Source of the DNA: 13-2-20CM-68-14 sp046733295 | GTDB taxonomy: Bacteria > Actinomycetota > Thermoleophilia > Gaiellales > Gaiellaceae | Assembly (NCBI GenBank): GCA_046733295.1 | Contig: JBKPOY010000072.1 | Span: 1 to 36,488, forward strand | Reading direction: 5' to 3' | Length of the DNA stretch: 36,488 nucleotides | Program-made: the position numbers and the translations under genes | In this document: positions 15,629-23,729 of the stretch, in pieces | Position numbering within the stretch: position 1 is the first letter of the stretch | Layout: each line of letters opens with the position of its first letter | The notes under the pieces: generated by a model | What the model was told of the DNA's origin: nothing | The model's input: only the letters and a program-made list of their open reading frames with translations | Database searches by the model: none

Positions 15629-16072
15629 TCAGGCCGCCTCGGCCTGCTCCTCCGTCGACTCCTCCCCGGCGTCGTCGACCGCGTCGAGTGCCGCCTCGAG
15701 CAGGGCTTTTACACGCCGCACTTCGGCCCGCAGCCGTTCACGCTCGGCGAGTGCGTCGAGCGTGATCCGGCGGGCCTCAGCGTGTGCCTCCTCGAGCACG
15801 AGAGACGCCTCGCGCCGCGCCTGGTCCTTCAGCTCGTGGGCCGCCTGCTCGGCGCTCGTCAGGGTGGAGCGAAGAAGGCTCTCGAGGTCTCTGTGCCGTG
15901 CCAGATCGGTCTCGAGCTGCTCGATCCGCTCCGCGAAGTCCGCGCGCTCACGCCAGACGATCTCGAACGAGTCGACGACCTCGTCGATCGTCCGCTCGAC
16001 GTCGGCGGGTCGATAGCCGAGCAGGCCGCGCCTGAACTCGAGATGCCTCAACTCGACGGGTGTGTAGGCCAT
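15629..16072 (-). CDS. divIVA: DivIVA-domain protein
   Basis: 147 residues: an N-terminal DivIVA membrane-curvature segment (LRHLEFRRGLLGYRPADVERTIDEVVDSFE, residues 8-37, conserved FRRGLLGY) and a long coiled coil to about 130, ending in an acidic Glu/Ala tail. DivIVA/Wag31 proteins mark poles and septa and organise wall growth. A strong AAGGAGG stands before ATG 16072. It is shorter than Wag31 of mycobacteria. It follows yggT in the division cluster. Confidence 0.93.
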   Translation of the reverse strand: MAYTPVELRHLEFRRGLLGYRPADVERTIDEVVDSFEIVWRERADFAERIEQLETDLARHRDLESLLRSTLTSAEQAAHELKDQARREASLVLEEAHAEARRITLDALAERERLRAEVRRVKALLEAALDAVDDAGEESTEEQAEAA

Positions 16073-16090
16073 GGCGGCCCTCCTTTTCGG

Positions 16091-16399
16091 TCAGAAGCTG
16101 TCGAAGATCGCGTCCACCACCCGCATCAACAGGAACAGGACGAAGATCGCGACGACCGGGGAGAGGTCGAGCGGCCCGAACGACGGCAGCAGCCGGCGGA
16201 ACAGGCGCAGGTACGGCTCGCAGACGTCGCGCAGGAAGTCCTGGATCCGCCGCAGCCACGGTGAGTACGGGAGCCGCACCCACGACGTGATGATGTAGGC
16301 GAAGATCAGGAGGACGTAGACCCAGATGAAGTCGTCGATGAAGCGGTTCGCGGACGACGCCGCGTCGAAGAGCAGGACCGATCCGGGGCCTACGCCCAT
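16091..16399 (-). CDS. yggT: YggT family membrane protein
   Basis: 102 residues with two hydrophobic segments (about 25-45 and 75-95) and the YGGT-typical SWVRLPYSPWLRRIQDFL and CEPYLRLFRRLLPSFGPLDLSP motifs. Function not established; the family sits with sepF and divIVA in actinobacteria. The ATG at 16399 lacks a ribosome binding site; a 9-codon frame (16419-16390) overlaps it and could couple translation, but this is weak. Confidence 0.92.
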   Translation of the reverse strand: MGVGPGSVLLFDAASSANRFIDDFIWVYVLLIFAYIITSWVRLPYSPWLRRIQDFLRDVCEPYLRLFRRLLPSFGPLDLSPVVAIFVLFLLMRVVDAIFDSF

Positions 16400-16448
16400 G
16401 CGGGGAGTTTCGGCTTCATCGAAGTAGTTCCTACGCGCGGGGGCGCCG

Positions 16449-17003
16449 TCAGGCCTGATTGAAGAAGCCGCCGTGCTCGAGCAGGCGCGCGCGTTCTTCG
16501 GCAGAGACCTCGACGTTGCGCGGCGTCAGGAGGAACACCTTGTCCGCGACCCGCTGCATCCCGCCGTCGAGCGCGTAGGTGAGGCCGCTCGTAAAGTCGA
16601 TGAGCCGCTTCGAGAGCTCCTGGTCGGTGCCCTGGAGATTCAGGATCACCGGGATCCCGTCCTTGAACTTGTCCGCGATCTGCTGCGCGTCCTGGAACGT
16701 ATGCGGGACGACCAGATGCACGCGCACCGAGGGCACCGGCGTCGGGCCGGGCATCGGCGAGACGTCTGCGCTGCGCCGGCGTGGGCGGATCACGGCCGTG
16801 CGAGCCGCCGCGTCCGCGTCGGGATCCGTCCAGTCGTCGAACTCCTGCCGTCGGCGCGGCGTGAGCCGGCGGACGTTCGGGCGCTCGCTGTACGTCCGCC
16901 CGAGCTCCTCCTCGGTGACGTAGCCGTCCTCGTCCCACTCGTCGTCTTCCTCGGCGATCCCGAAGTAGACGAGCGTACGGTTCCAGACGTCTGCGAAGCC
17001 CAT
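16449..17003 (-). CDS. sepF: Cell division protein SepF
   Basis: 184 residues. The N-terminal amphipathic helix begins MGFADVWNRTLVYFG, an acidic and disordered linker follows (about 18-90), and the SepF fold occupies 90-180 (RVHLVVPHTFQDAQQIADKF, IVILNLQ-like PVILNLQGTDQELSKRLIDF, GLTYALDGGMQRVADKVFLLTP). It anchors FtsZ to the membrane. A TAATAT element overlapping the yggS stop lies eight bases before the ATG and may be an internal -10. Confidence 0.96.
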   Translation of the reverse strand: MGFADVWNRTLVYFGIAEEDDEWDEDGYVTEEELGRTYSERPNVRRLTPRRRQEFDDWTDPDADAAARTAVIRPRRRSADVSPMPGPTPVPSVRVHLVVPHTFQDAQQIADKFKDGIPVILNLQGTDQELSKRLIDFTSGLTYALDGGMQRVADKVFLLTPRNVEVSAEERARLLEHGGFFNQA

Positions 17004-17014
17004 TTCCAGGGATA

Positions 17015-17608
17015 TTAACCGCGGTACAACACGGAGCCTATTCGGATGAGCGTGGCGCCCTCCTCGACTGCGACCCGGTAATCCTGGCTCGTCCCCATCG
17101 AGAGCTCTCCCAGGCCACGCACCTCCGCGAGCTCGCGTAGGCGCCGGAAGTACGGCCGCGACGCCTCGGGATCGTTCGCCTCGGGGGGCATGGTCATCAG
17201 CCCGCGAACCCGCGGATACGCCGCCAGCAGGCCGTCGAGCTCGGATTCCGACACGCCCGACTTCGTCTCCTCGCCCGAGAGATTCACCTCGACCAGCGCG
17301 GGAATCTCGAGGCGGCGCGCGGCCGACTCGGACGCGAGCGAGTGGACGAGCTCGCAGATTCCGTTGACCGTCCTGGCCTTCCGGCTCTGCAGGTGACCGA
17401 TGAAGTGCCAGCGGAACCGTTCGCCGTGGACGGCATGCTTCGCCTCGAGATCCTGTGCGCGGTTCTCGCCGACGACCTCGATGCCGGCCTCGGCGAGCAG
17501 CCCCAAATCGTCGATGGAGACGTACTTCGTCGCGGCGACGATCGTCACGTCCGGGCCCACCTCGGCGCGTATACGCTCGTAGCGCGTCCGGATCTCGTCA
17601 GGTGACAT
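17015..17608 (-). CDS. yggS: YggS/PLPBP pyridoxal-phosphate homeostasis protein
   Basis: A type III PLP fold barrel without known catalysis, which buffers PLP. The Lys that binds PLP is in VAATKYVS (about residue 28); GENRAQDLEAKH, WHFIGHLQSRKAR, VEVNLSGEETKSGV and SMGTSQDY are conserved. The product is 197 residues, shorter than the usual 220-230: about 13 residues are missing after LVHSLAS, where other members have a helix. Its ATG overlaps the pgeF end by 11 bases. Confidence 0.94.
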   Translation of the reverse strand: MSPDEIRTRYERIRAEVGPDVTIVAATKYVSIDDLGLLAEAGIEVVGENRAQDLEAKHAVHGERFRWHFIGHLQSRKARTVNGICELVHSLASESAARRLEIPALVEVNLSGEETKSGVSESELDGLLAAYPRVRGLMTMPPEANDPEASRPYFRRLRELAEVRGLGELSMGTSQDYRVAVEEGATLIRIGSVLYRG

Positions 17609-18317
17609 AGCCGAGCAGGCCCTGGCGGCCGGTGATCCCCCGGTCGCGACGGTGGGAGAAGAAGAGCTCGGGGTGGCAGAACGTGCACAGGTCGAGCCGC
17701 TCGACCGTCCCGCATCCCGCCTCGCGGAGCGTCGCCTCCGTCGCGCTCCAGAGATCGAGCCTCCCGTCGCGGACGATTCCGTTGCCGAAGCGGGCCTGAA
17801 ACGGGCCGGCCACGTCGTCCTTGACCTCGTAGCAGCACGGGCCGATGCCCGGGCCGATCGCCGCCGCGAGCCCCCCGCCGCCGAGCGCCCGCGCCGCGGC
17901 CTCGACGACCCCGGCGAGCAGCCCGCGCCAGCCGACGTGCACGATCGCCAGGGCAGGCTTCGCACCGTTCGCCCGCGCGAGCGCGACGGGCAGGCAATCG
18001 GCGGCGATCACCAGCATCGCCTCGCCGGGCGTGTCGCTCCAGAGAGCGTCGCACGCGTCGAACTCGGTGCCTGGGGTGACGATCCCGAGTGGCCTTGCCC
18101 GCGCGACGTCGGCGCCGTGCCGCTGGTACGCCATCGCGGCGCGGCCGGGGTCCGCACCGGCTTCGAGGCAGAGGCGGCGCCGGTTCTCCGCCACGTTCGC
18201 AGGCTCGTCCTGCGTCAGGAGACCGAGGTTCAGCGACTCGTAGGCAGCCGCGCTGACTCCCCCGGCGCGGGTCGAGAACGTGACCGCATACGGCCCGGGC
18301 GCATCCCAGCGGATCAC
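17598..18317 (-). CDS. pgeF: PgeF/LACC1-family polyphenol oxidase-like protein
   Basis: 239 residues. The family includes YfiH/PgeF, which corrects wrong amino acids in the peptidoglycan stem, and purine-nucleoside phosphorylases. Catalytic His and Cys positions are kept: YQRHGADV, AADCLPVALA, VHVGWRGLLAG and GPGIGPCCYEV, plus CTFCHPELFFSHRRDRGITGRQ towards the end in two parts. Placement beside murA, sepF and yggS fits a wall-quality role, which remains inference. Overlaps the upstream fusion gene by four bases. Confidence 0.92.
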   Translation of the reverse strand: MIRWDAPGPYAVTFSTRAGGVSAAAYESLNLGLLTQDEPANVAENRRRLCLEAGADPGRAAMAYQRHGADVARARPLGIVTPGTEFDACDALWSDTPGEAMLVIAADCLPVALARANGAKPALAIVHVGWRGLLAGVVEAAARALGGGGLAAAIGPGIGPCCYEVKDDVAGPFQARFGNGIVRDGRLDLWSATEATLREAGCGTVERLDLCTFCHPELFFSHRRDRGITGRQGLLGYVT

Positions 18318-20875
18318 CCTTGCAGGAGCTCCCGGGCGGCCTCAAGCTCGGACTCGCGGCCGTCCAGCTCGCCGTTCAGCTTCCGCCGCCGCAGCTCGGT
18401 GAGAATCTCCCCCACCCGCGGCGACTCGTCGAGGCCGAGCTCGGCCAGGTCGGCGCCAGTCACCTCCAGCCGGACGTCTCGGAGTCCACGGAAGTAGTCG
18501 TGCAGCGGCTCCAGGTCCGCCAGGGCGAGGGCGAACAACGGCGCGTCCGGCGCGTAGCGGTCGGCGAGCGCGACGATCTCCGCCGGCTCGACCTGCTGCT
18601 CCGCGAGACGCTCGACCAGGCGGGTGCCCACCGTGACGGCCGCGGCGACCTGTTCGGCATCGCGACGGCGCACCTTCAGCCGCTGCAGCCACACGTAGAC
18701 CTCCTCCGAAGGGAGCTTCCGCGCGAGCGCAGCTAGCCCGAGGCGCCATCCCGGCGCGTCCACCTCGTACTCCCGTGCGAGCGCCCGCATACGCGCGAAC
18801 AGGCGGACGGCCTCCGGATCGGCCGCGAGATGCGGATGGATCGCCCGGTCGGCGCCGAGCTCGGCGAGCCTCAGGATCGAGTGCTCGACGTCGCCCTCCT
18901 CGAGCAGGGCCACCAGCTCGTCGCGCAGGCGTGCGGAGGACAGGTCGCCGACGAGGCCCATCTCGATGCATCCGCGCGCGAGCCGCACTGTGTGATCGTC
19001 CATCCGGAAGCCGTAACGGTTCTCGTAGCGGACGGCTCGGAAGATCCGCGTCGGATCGTCGATGAAGGAGAGGTTGTGGAGGACACGGATCCGCCGCTCG
19101 GCGAGGTCCGAGCGGCCCCCGAACGGATCGACGAGCCAGCCGAAGTCCTCGCCCTTCAGCGAGACGGCCATCGCGTTGATCGTGAAGTCGCGCCGGAAGA
19201 GGTCCTCGCGGATCGACGCGTGCTCGACGGACGGGAGTGCGGCCGGTGCGTCGTAGAACTCCGTCCGGGCCGTGACGACGTCGATGCGCTCGCCGTCGCC
19301 GTAGATGACGACGGCCGTGCCGAATTTCTCGTGGGCGCGCACGCGGCCGTCGAGGGCGTCGGCGAGCGCCTGGGCGAACGCGATCGCGTCGCCCTCGACC
19401 GCGATGTCGACATCGAAGCTCTGCTCCCGAAGCAGGATGTCGCGCACGGTGCCACCGACGAGGTAGACGCCGTCGTAGGGCTCGCCGAGCGCGGCGATCG
19501 CCTCGAAGGCCGGCGCCAGTCGCTCCAGGCGTGCGAGCTCGTCGGCCAGCGAGGCCGACGGCCCGCCGAGCCGCTCCGGTCGCTCGCCCAGCGCGCGCAG
19601 GACGTCGCTCCTCGTGACGACGCCGGCGAGCTTTCCGTCGCGAAGGACGGCGACGCGGCCGTCGCCGGCCCCGAACAGCCGCTGGAGCTCCGTCAGGGGC
19701 GTGTCCTCCGCGCACGTCGCGACGCGCGAGCTCATGATCCCCCGCACCGGCGCGTGCGAGAGCCCGTGCGAGATCGCCTTGTCGAGATCCTCCCGGTCGA
19801 CCGCCCCGAGCACCTCGTCGCCCGCGGTCACGAGGATGCCGCTCTGGCCGAAGCGCTGGCACTCGACCATCGCGTGCGCGACCGTGTCGTCGGCGCCGAC
19901 GGTTCGCGCAGGGGTCGACATCACGTCGCGCGCGCGGGCAGGCTCGTGCACGGCATCGCCGAGATGCTCGAGCAGCTTCCGGCTTGCCTCCCCGACCGGC
20001 CCGCGGAAGATGGCTGAGGCCGCCTGTGCGTGACCGCCGCCGCCCAGCGACTCGGCCAGCGTCGACGCGTCGAGCTCGGGCACGCGGCTCCGGGTCACCG
20101 CGAACGTGCGCTCGTCCATCTCGACGAGGACCGCCAGCGCGGCGCAGTCGGTGAGGTCGACGATCTTGTGCGCGAGGTTCGAGATGCCTTCCACGTACTC
20201 CGGCCAGGAGACGGCCGTGAGGAGCACCTCCACTCCTGCGGCGTCGTGCGGCTCGAGCGCCTCGAGCAGCGAGGTCAGAAGCTCGCGCTCCAGCTCGACG
20301 AGGGGCGTGTGGAGGAAGCGGGCCACGAGGTGCTGGTTCGCGCCGTGGCGGAGACACCACCCGAGCGCCTCGGCATCCCGCTGCCCCGCGCTCGCGTAGG
20401 TGAGCGACCCGGTGTCCTCGTGGATGCCGAGGGCGAAGGCGGTGGCCTCGAGAGGCGTCACCTCGAGCTCGCGCTCGGCGAGGACGCCCACGAAGGTGGT
20501 CGTCAGCGCGCCGTCCTCCGAGAGCACGACGTTTTCCGCCGCCGCCCAGTCGGGCGCGTCGTCGCCGTGGTGGTCGAAGACGACCTTCTCGACGGCGGGG
20601 TCGAGCGCGACCGGCTCGAGCTCGCCGAGCCGACCCGCGTGGACGGTCTCGACGACGATCAGCCGCCGGATCGCGTCGACCTCGAGCCGTGACGACTCGA
20701 CGACGAAGTCGAGCTCGTCCGCGTGCAGCCGGTAGAACTCGCGCACGTTGCGGTTGAGCGACCCGGAGACGCACACGACCGCATTCGGATAGAGCCGCCG
20801 GGCGGCGAGCGAGGCCGCGAACGCGTCGAAATCCGTGTTGCCGTGGGTGGCGATGACCTCTTCGGCCCTCATCAC
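18314..20875 (-). CDS. DHH phosphoesterase - CBS - tRNA nucleotidyltransferase fusion
   Basis: 853 residues in four parts. Residues 1-305: DHH/DHHA1 phosphoesterase with HGNTDFDAFAAS, DHH at 101-103 and GGGGHAQAAS near 280. Residues 315-435: two CBS domains (DVMSTPARTVGADDTVAHAM; GIMSSRVATCAEDTPL), likely nucleotide sensing. Residues 465-620: polymerase-beta-like nucleotidyltransferase with VGGTVRDILL and metal ligands in FDVDIAVEGD, then DFTINAMAVSL. The rest is the RNA-binding part (RIFRAVRYENRYGFRMD). This order is known in several phyla for CCA- or A-adding enzymes. A usual Asp in the DHH part (VVDT) reads VVET here. Start is GTG 20875 or ATG 20872, with GGAGG close before. CCA versus A addition cannot be decided. 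Confidence 0.93.
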   Translation of the reverse strand: MMRAEEVIATHGNTDFDAFAASLAARRLYPNAVVCVSGSLNRNVREFYRLHADELDFVVESSRLEVDAIRRLIVVETVHAGRLGELEPVALDPAVEKVVFDHHGDDAPDWAAAENVVLSEDGALTTTFVGVLAERELEVTPLEATAFALGIHEDTGSLTYASAGQRDAEALGWCLRHGANQHLVARFLHTPLVELERELLTSLLEALEPHDAAGVEVLLTAVSWPEYVEGISNLAHKIVDLTDCAALAVLVEMDERTFAVTRSRVPELDASTLAESLGGGGHAQAASAIFRGPVGEASRKLLEHLGDAVHEPARARDVMSTPARTVGADDTVAHAMVECQRFGQSGILVTAGDEVLGAVDREDLDKAISHGLSHAPVRGIMSSRVATCAEDTPLTELQRLFGAGDGRVAVLRDGKLAGVVTRSDVLRALGERPERLGGPSASLADELARLERLAPAFEAIAALGEPYDGVYLVGGTVRDILLREQSFDVDIAVEGDAIAFAQALADALDGRVRAHEKFGTAVVIYGDGERIDVVTARTEFYDAPAALPSVEHASIREDLFRRDFTINAMAVSLKGEDFGWLVDPFGGRSDLAERRIRVLHNLSFIDDPTRIFRAVRYENRYGFRMDDHTVRLARGCIEMGLVGDLSSARLRDELVALLEEGDVEHSILRLAELGADRAIHPHLAADPEAVRLFARMRALAREYEVDAPGWRLGLAALARKLPSEEVYVWLQRLKVRRRDAEQVAAAVTVGTRLVERLAEQQVEPAEIVALADRYAPDAPLFALALADLEPLHDYFRGLRDVRLEVTGADLAELGLDESPRVGEILTELRRRKLNGELDGRESELEAARELLQG

Positions 20876-20889
20876 CCTCCATTGTGGAG

Positions 20890-21282
20890 TCAGAGGGCGG
20901 CGATCGCCTCGATCTCGACCTTCGCGCCCGAGGGCAGCGCGGCGACCTCGACCGTCGAACGCGCGGGCGGCGACGAGCCGACGTGGCGCGCGTAGACCTC
21001 ATTCATCGCCCCGAAATCGCCGAGGTCGGCGAGGAAGACCGTCGTCTTGACGAGCCGGTCGAGTCCGGTGCCCGCCTCAGCAAGGATCGCCGCCAGATTG
21101 GCGAAGATCTGCTCGGTCTGTTCCTCGACCCCGCCCGAGATCTCCTCGTGGTCGGGCTTGAGGCCCAGCTGGCCAGAGACGAAGACGAACTCGCCCGTCC
21201 GGATCGCCTGGGAATAGGGCGCGCCCTGGAAGGGCGCCGGTGCGTGCTCGGTCCGGATCACCGACTTCGCCTGCGTGGCCAT
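20890..21282 (-). CDS. ridA: RidA family protein
   Basis: 130 residues of the YjgF/YER057c fold. RidA hydrolyses reactive enamines and imines arising from PLP enzymes. PYSQAIRTGEFVFVSGQLG, the catalytic Arg in PPARSTVEV and the KVEIEAIA end are kept. AAGGAG within the end of the HisB-like gene serves the ATG, two bases beyond that stop. The Asn-Glu features that separate subfamilies cannot be judged with certainty. Confidence 0.95.
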   Translation of the reverse strand: MATQAKSVIRTEHAPAPFQGAPYSQAIRTGEFVFVSGQLGLKPDHEEISGGVEEQTEQIFANLAAILAEAGTGLDRLVKTTVFLADLGDFGAMNEVYARHVGSSPPARSTVEVAALPSGAKVEIEAIAAL

Positions 21283-21284
21283 CG

Positions 21285-21821
21285 CTACTCCTTTCGTCGG
21301 GGACGGCAGCTCTGCGCCAGCGCCACGCCGAGCGCCTTGAAGATCGCCTCGAGCACATGCTGCGTGTCGCGGCCCTCGACGAGCCGCACGTGCAGGGTCA
21401 AGCCGGCGCCTTCGGCCAGCTCGTTCAGGAAGCGTGCGACGAGGTCCGTCGCGAGACCGCCGACGCCCATGTCCGACAGGTCGACGTTCGAGACGACGAG
21501 CGGGCGGCCCGATGCCTCGAGCGCCACGTGCGCGAGTGCCTCGTCTGCCGGCAGGACGGCCGAGCCGTGCCCGCGCGCCCCCTCGACGCGCAGCGCCTCG
21601 GCGAGCGCCTGGCCGAGCGCACGGCCGGCGGCGGCGACCTCGGCGTCGGGTTCCTCGGGCGCGATCTCGAGCGCGAGGTCGAAGCCGGCATTCTCCGCGA
21701 GCAAGGTCAGGAGGTGGTCGAGCACCGGGATGCCGGTGTCGACGGTCGCGCTCCCGGAGCCCTTGACGTCGACGCGTGCCTGCAGCCGGCCTTCCTCGCC
21801 CGCGTAGCCCACGGCGGTCAT
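21285..21821 (-). CDS. HisB-like (imidazoleglycerol-phosphate dehydratase fold) protein without metal ligands
   Basis: 178 residues that align through to HisB: GSGSATVDTGIPVLDHLL (compare DGTG...TGI..FDHML), ADEALAHVALEASGRPLVV (compare MDE.LA...DLSGRP), and LTLHVRLVEGRDTQHVLEAIFKAL (compare HVR...GRDPHHI.EA.FKA). The metal-binding HHxxED is absent: the corresponding stretch is DAEVAAAGRALGQAL, three residues shorter. The later His-His reads Gln154-His155, and the NRH motif is lost. The first DH (35-36) and DE remain. A dehydratase reaction is therefore unlikely. ATG 21821 overlaps the murA stop (ATGA), so it is made with MurA, not with histidine enzymes. The role is unknown. Confidence 0.85.
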   Translation of the reverse strand: MTAVGYAGEEGRLQARVDVKGSGSATVDTGIPVLDHLLTLLAENAGFDLALEIAPEEPDAEVAAAGRALGQALAEALRVEGARGHGSAVLPADEALAHVALEASGRPLVVSNVDLSDMGVGGLATDLVARFLNELAEGAGLTLHVRLVEGRDTQHVLEAIFKALGVALAQSCRPRRKE

Positions 21822-23128
21822 CCCTCGACGCGCTCGATGCGGGCTCCGAGGCTGCGCAGCCGCTCGTCGATCCGCTCGTAGCCGCGGTCGATCTCGCCCA
21901 CGTTGCCGATCGTCGAGGTTCCCTCGGCGCAGAGGCTCGCGATCAGCAGGGCCATCCCGGCGCGGATGTCCGGGCTCGCCATCCGCTGTCCGACGAGCCG
22001 GGCGGGTCCGGTGACGACGGCGCGGTGCGGGTCGCAGAGAATGATCCGGGCGCCCATCGAGACGAGCTTGTCGACGAAGAACAACCGGTTCTCGAACATT
22101 TTCTCGAAGATCAGGACCGTCCCGTGCGCCTGCGTGGCGACCGCGAGCGCGATCGACGTGAGATCGGCCGGGAACGCGGGCCACGGCCCGTCCTCGATCT
22201 TCGGGATCTGGCCGCCGAGGTCGTCCTGCACGACGAGCTGCTGGTTCGGCGGGACGCGGAGCCTTCGGCCGTCCAGCTCGACGGTGATCCCGAGCCGTTG
22301 GAACGAGGGCAGGATCGGCGCGAGATCGGCCGCCACGACGTCCTCGATCGTCACGTCTCCGCCGGTGACTGCCGCGAGGCCGATGAAGCTCGCCACCTCG
22401 ATGTGCTCCGGTGCGATCCGCCACTCGCCGCCGCCGACCGACGGGACGCCGCGGACGGTCAGCACGTTCGACCCGATTCCCTCGATCTCGGCGCCGAGGA
22501 CGACTAGGAAGCGGCACAGATCCTGGACGTGCGGCTCGCAGGCCGCGTTGCCGATCACGGTCTCGCCGGCCGCGAGCGAGGCGGCCATCAACGCGTTCTC
22601 GGTCGCCATCACGCTGGCCTCGTCGAGGAAGACGCGCCCTCCCCGCAGGCCGTCCGTCCGCATCTCGTAGCGGCCGTTGACGTCGATGTCGGCGCCGAGC
22701 TCGGCCAGCGCGTGGATGTGCGGATCGAGCCGCCGGCGGCCGATCACGTCGCCGCCGGGGGGCGGTACCGTTGCGCGCCCGACGCGGGCCAGCAGCGGCC
22801 CGGCGAGCAGGAACGAGGCCCTGATGCGGCTCGCCAGCTCCTCGTCGATCTCGCTCGTGGAGACCTCCGCCGCCTGGACTCGAACCTCGTTCGGCCCGGT
22901 CCAATCCGCTTCCGCACCGAGGTGAGCAAGCAGCTCGACCATCGTCTCGACGTCCCTGATCCGCGGCACGTTCGACAGCGTCACTGGCTCCTCCGTGAGC
23001 AGGCACGCGGCGAGGATCGGCAGCGCGCCGTTCTTGTTCCCGGCGGCGGTGATCCGGCCGTTCAAGGGCTGCGCTCCCTCGATGACGAACGTCTCCATGA
23101 GCGCGTCGGCGACAGCGGTCGACGGCAT
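21818..23128 (-). CDS. murA: UDP-N-acetylglucosamine 1-carboxyvinyltransferase with Asp at the catalytic Cys position
   Basis: First committed step of peptidoglycan synthesis: adds enolpyruvate from PEP to UDP-GlcNAc. 436 residues from ATG 23128, or 426 from ATG 23098. The conserved AGNKNGALPILAA (Lys) and RIRASFLLAGPLLAR are present, and the loop reads PPPGGDVIGRR: Asp127 (Asp117 from the second start) stands for the fosfomycin-target Cys. Mycobacterial MurA has the same change and is resistant to fosfomycin. The first ATG is favoured because a -10 element lies 9-10 bases before it, as in the other divergent pairs; the second start has no support beyond family length. Divergent from the HD gene by 23 bases. 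Confidence 0.97.
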   Translation of the reverse strand: MPSTAVADALMETFVIEGAQPLNGRITAAGNKNGALPILAACLLTEEPVTLSNVPRIRDVETMVELLAHLGAEADWTGPNEVRVQAAEVSTSEIDEELASRIRASFLLAGPLLARVGRATVPPPGGDVIGRRRLDPHIHALAELGADIDVNGRYEMRTDGLRGGRVFLDEASVMATENALMAASLAAGETVIGNAACEPHVQDLCRFLVVLGAEIEGIGSNVLTVRGVPSVGGGEWRIAPEHIEVASFIGLAAVTGGDVTIEDVVAADLAPILPSFQRLGITVELDGRRLRVPPNQQLVVQDDLGGQIPKIEDGPWPAFPADLTSIALAVATQAHGTVLIFEKMFENRLFFVDKLVSMGARIILCDPHRAVVTGPARLVGQRMASPDIRAGMALLIASLCAEGTSTIGNVGEIDRGYERIDERLRSLGARIERVEG

Positions 23129-23137
23129 CGGCGCGGC

Positions 23138-23144
23138 TATCGTA
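23138..23144. promoter_or_regulatory. Symmetric bidirectional -10 between murA and the HD gene
   Basis: TATCGTA reads as TATCGT on the plus strand and TACGAT on the minus strand. It is 7 bases before the GTG at 23152 and 9 bases before the ATG at 23128, so both messages would be leaderless or nearly so. The whole intergenic space is 23 bases. Confidence 0.5.
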
Positions 23145-23151
23145 CTGGCCC

Positions 23152-23727
23152 GTGACGCCGACCCGCGAACAGGCCTGGAATACGCTCACGAAGTACACGC
23201 AGAGCGAGGCCTTGCGGCGCCACGCGCTCGCCGTCGAGGCCTCCGTGGCCGCCTATGCACGCAGGCTGGACGGCGACGAGGAGCTCTGGCGCGTCACCGC
23301 TCTTCTGCACGACTTCGACTACGAGCTGCACCCCACCCTCGACCAGCATCCGCAGGACGGCGCACCGATCCTGCGCGAGGAGGGCTACCCGGAAGACGTG
23401 GTCGAGGGCGTCCTCTCGCACGCGGAGCACCTCGGCCTCCCGCGCGACACGCCGATGAAGAAGGCGCTCTTCGCCTGCGACGAGCTGTCCGGGTTCATTC
23501 ACGCCTGCGGCCTGGTTCGCCCCGACGGGATCGAGACCCTCGAGCCGAAATCAGTCCGCAAGAAGCTCAAGCAGCCGTCCTTCGCGGCCGGAGTCAACCG
23601 CGACGACGTCTACAAGGGCGCGGAGGAGCTCGGCGTCGAGTTGAACGACCACATCGCCTTCGTCACCGAGGCGATGAGGCCAATTTCGCGCGAGCTCGGC
23701 CTTCGGACTGCGGCCGACGGGGGCTAG
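23152..23727 (+). CDS. HD-domain phosphohydrolase-like protein
   Basis: 191 residues from GTG 23152. The metal-binding pattern is present: LRRHALAVE, LLHDFDYE (the His-Asp pair) and LSHAEHL. Similar proteins are annotated as HDIG-type hydrolases; the substrate is unknown. No signal, no second domain. No ribosome binding site; leaderless start inferred from the -10 seven bases upstream. Its stop is two bases from the stop of the convergent aminotransferase. Confidence 0.9.
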   Translation: MTPTREQAWNTLTKYTQSEALRRHALAVEASVAAYARRLDGDEELWRVTALLHDFDYELHPTLDQHPQDGAPILREEGYPEDVVEGVLSHAEHLGLPRDTPMKKALFACDELSGFIHACGLVRPDGIETLEPKSVRKKLKQPSFAAGVNRDDVYKGAEELGVELNDHIAFVTEAMRPISRELGLRTAADGG

Positions 23728-23729
23728 CA

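Noticed and set aside
16390..16419. Nine-codon frame overlapping the yggT start
   Set aside because: Too short and too weak a ribosome binding site to claim a leader peptide; mentioned only as a possible coupling device.
18342..21002. 886-residue minus-strand frame overlapping the DHH-CBS fusion
   Set aside because: Arg-rich shadow in another frame of the real gene.
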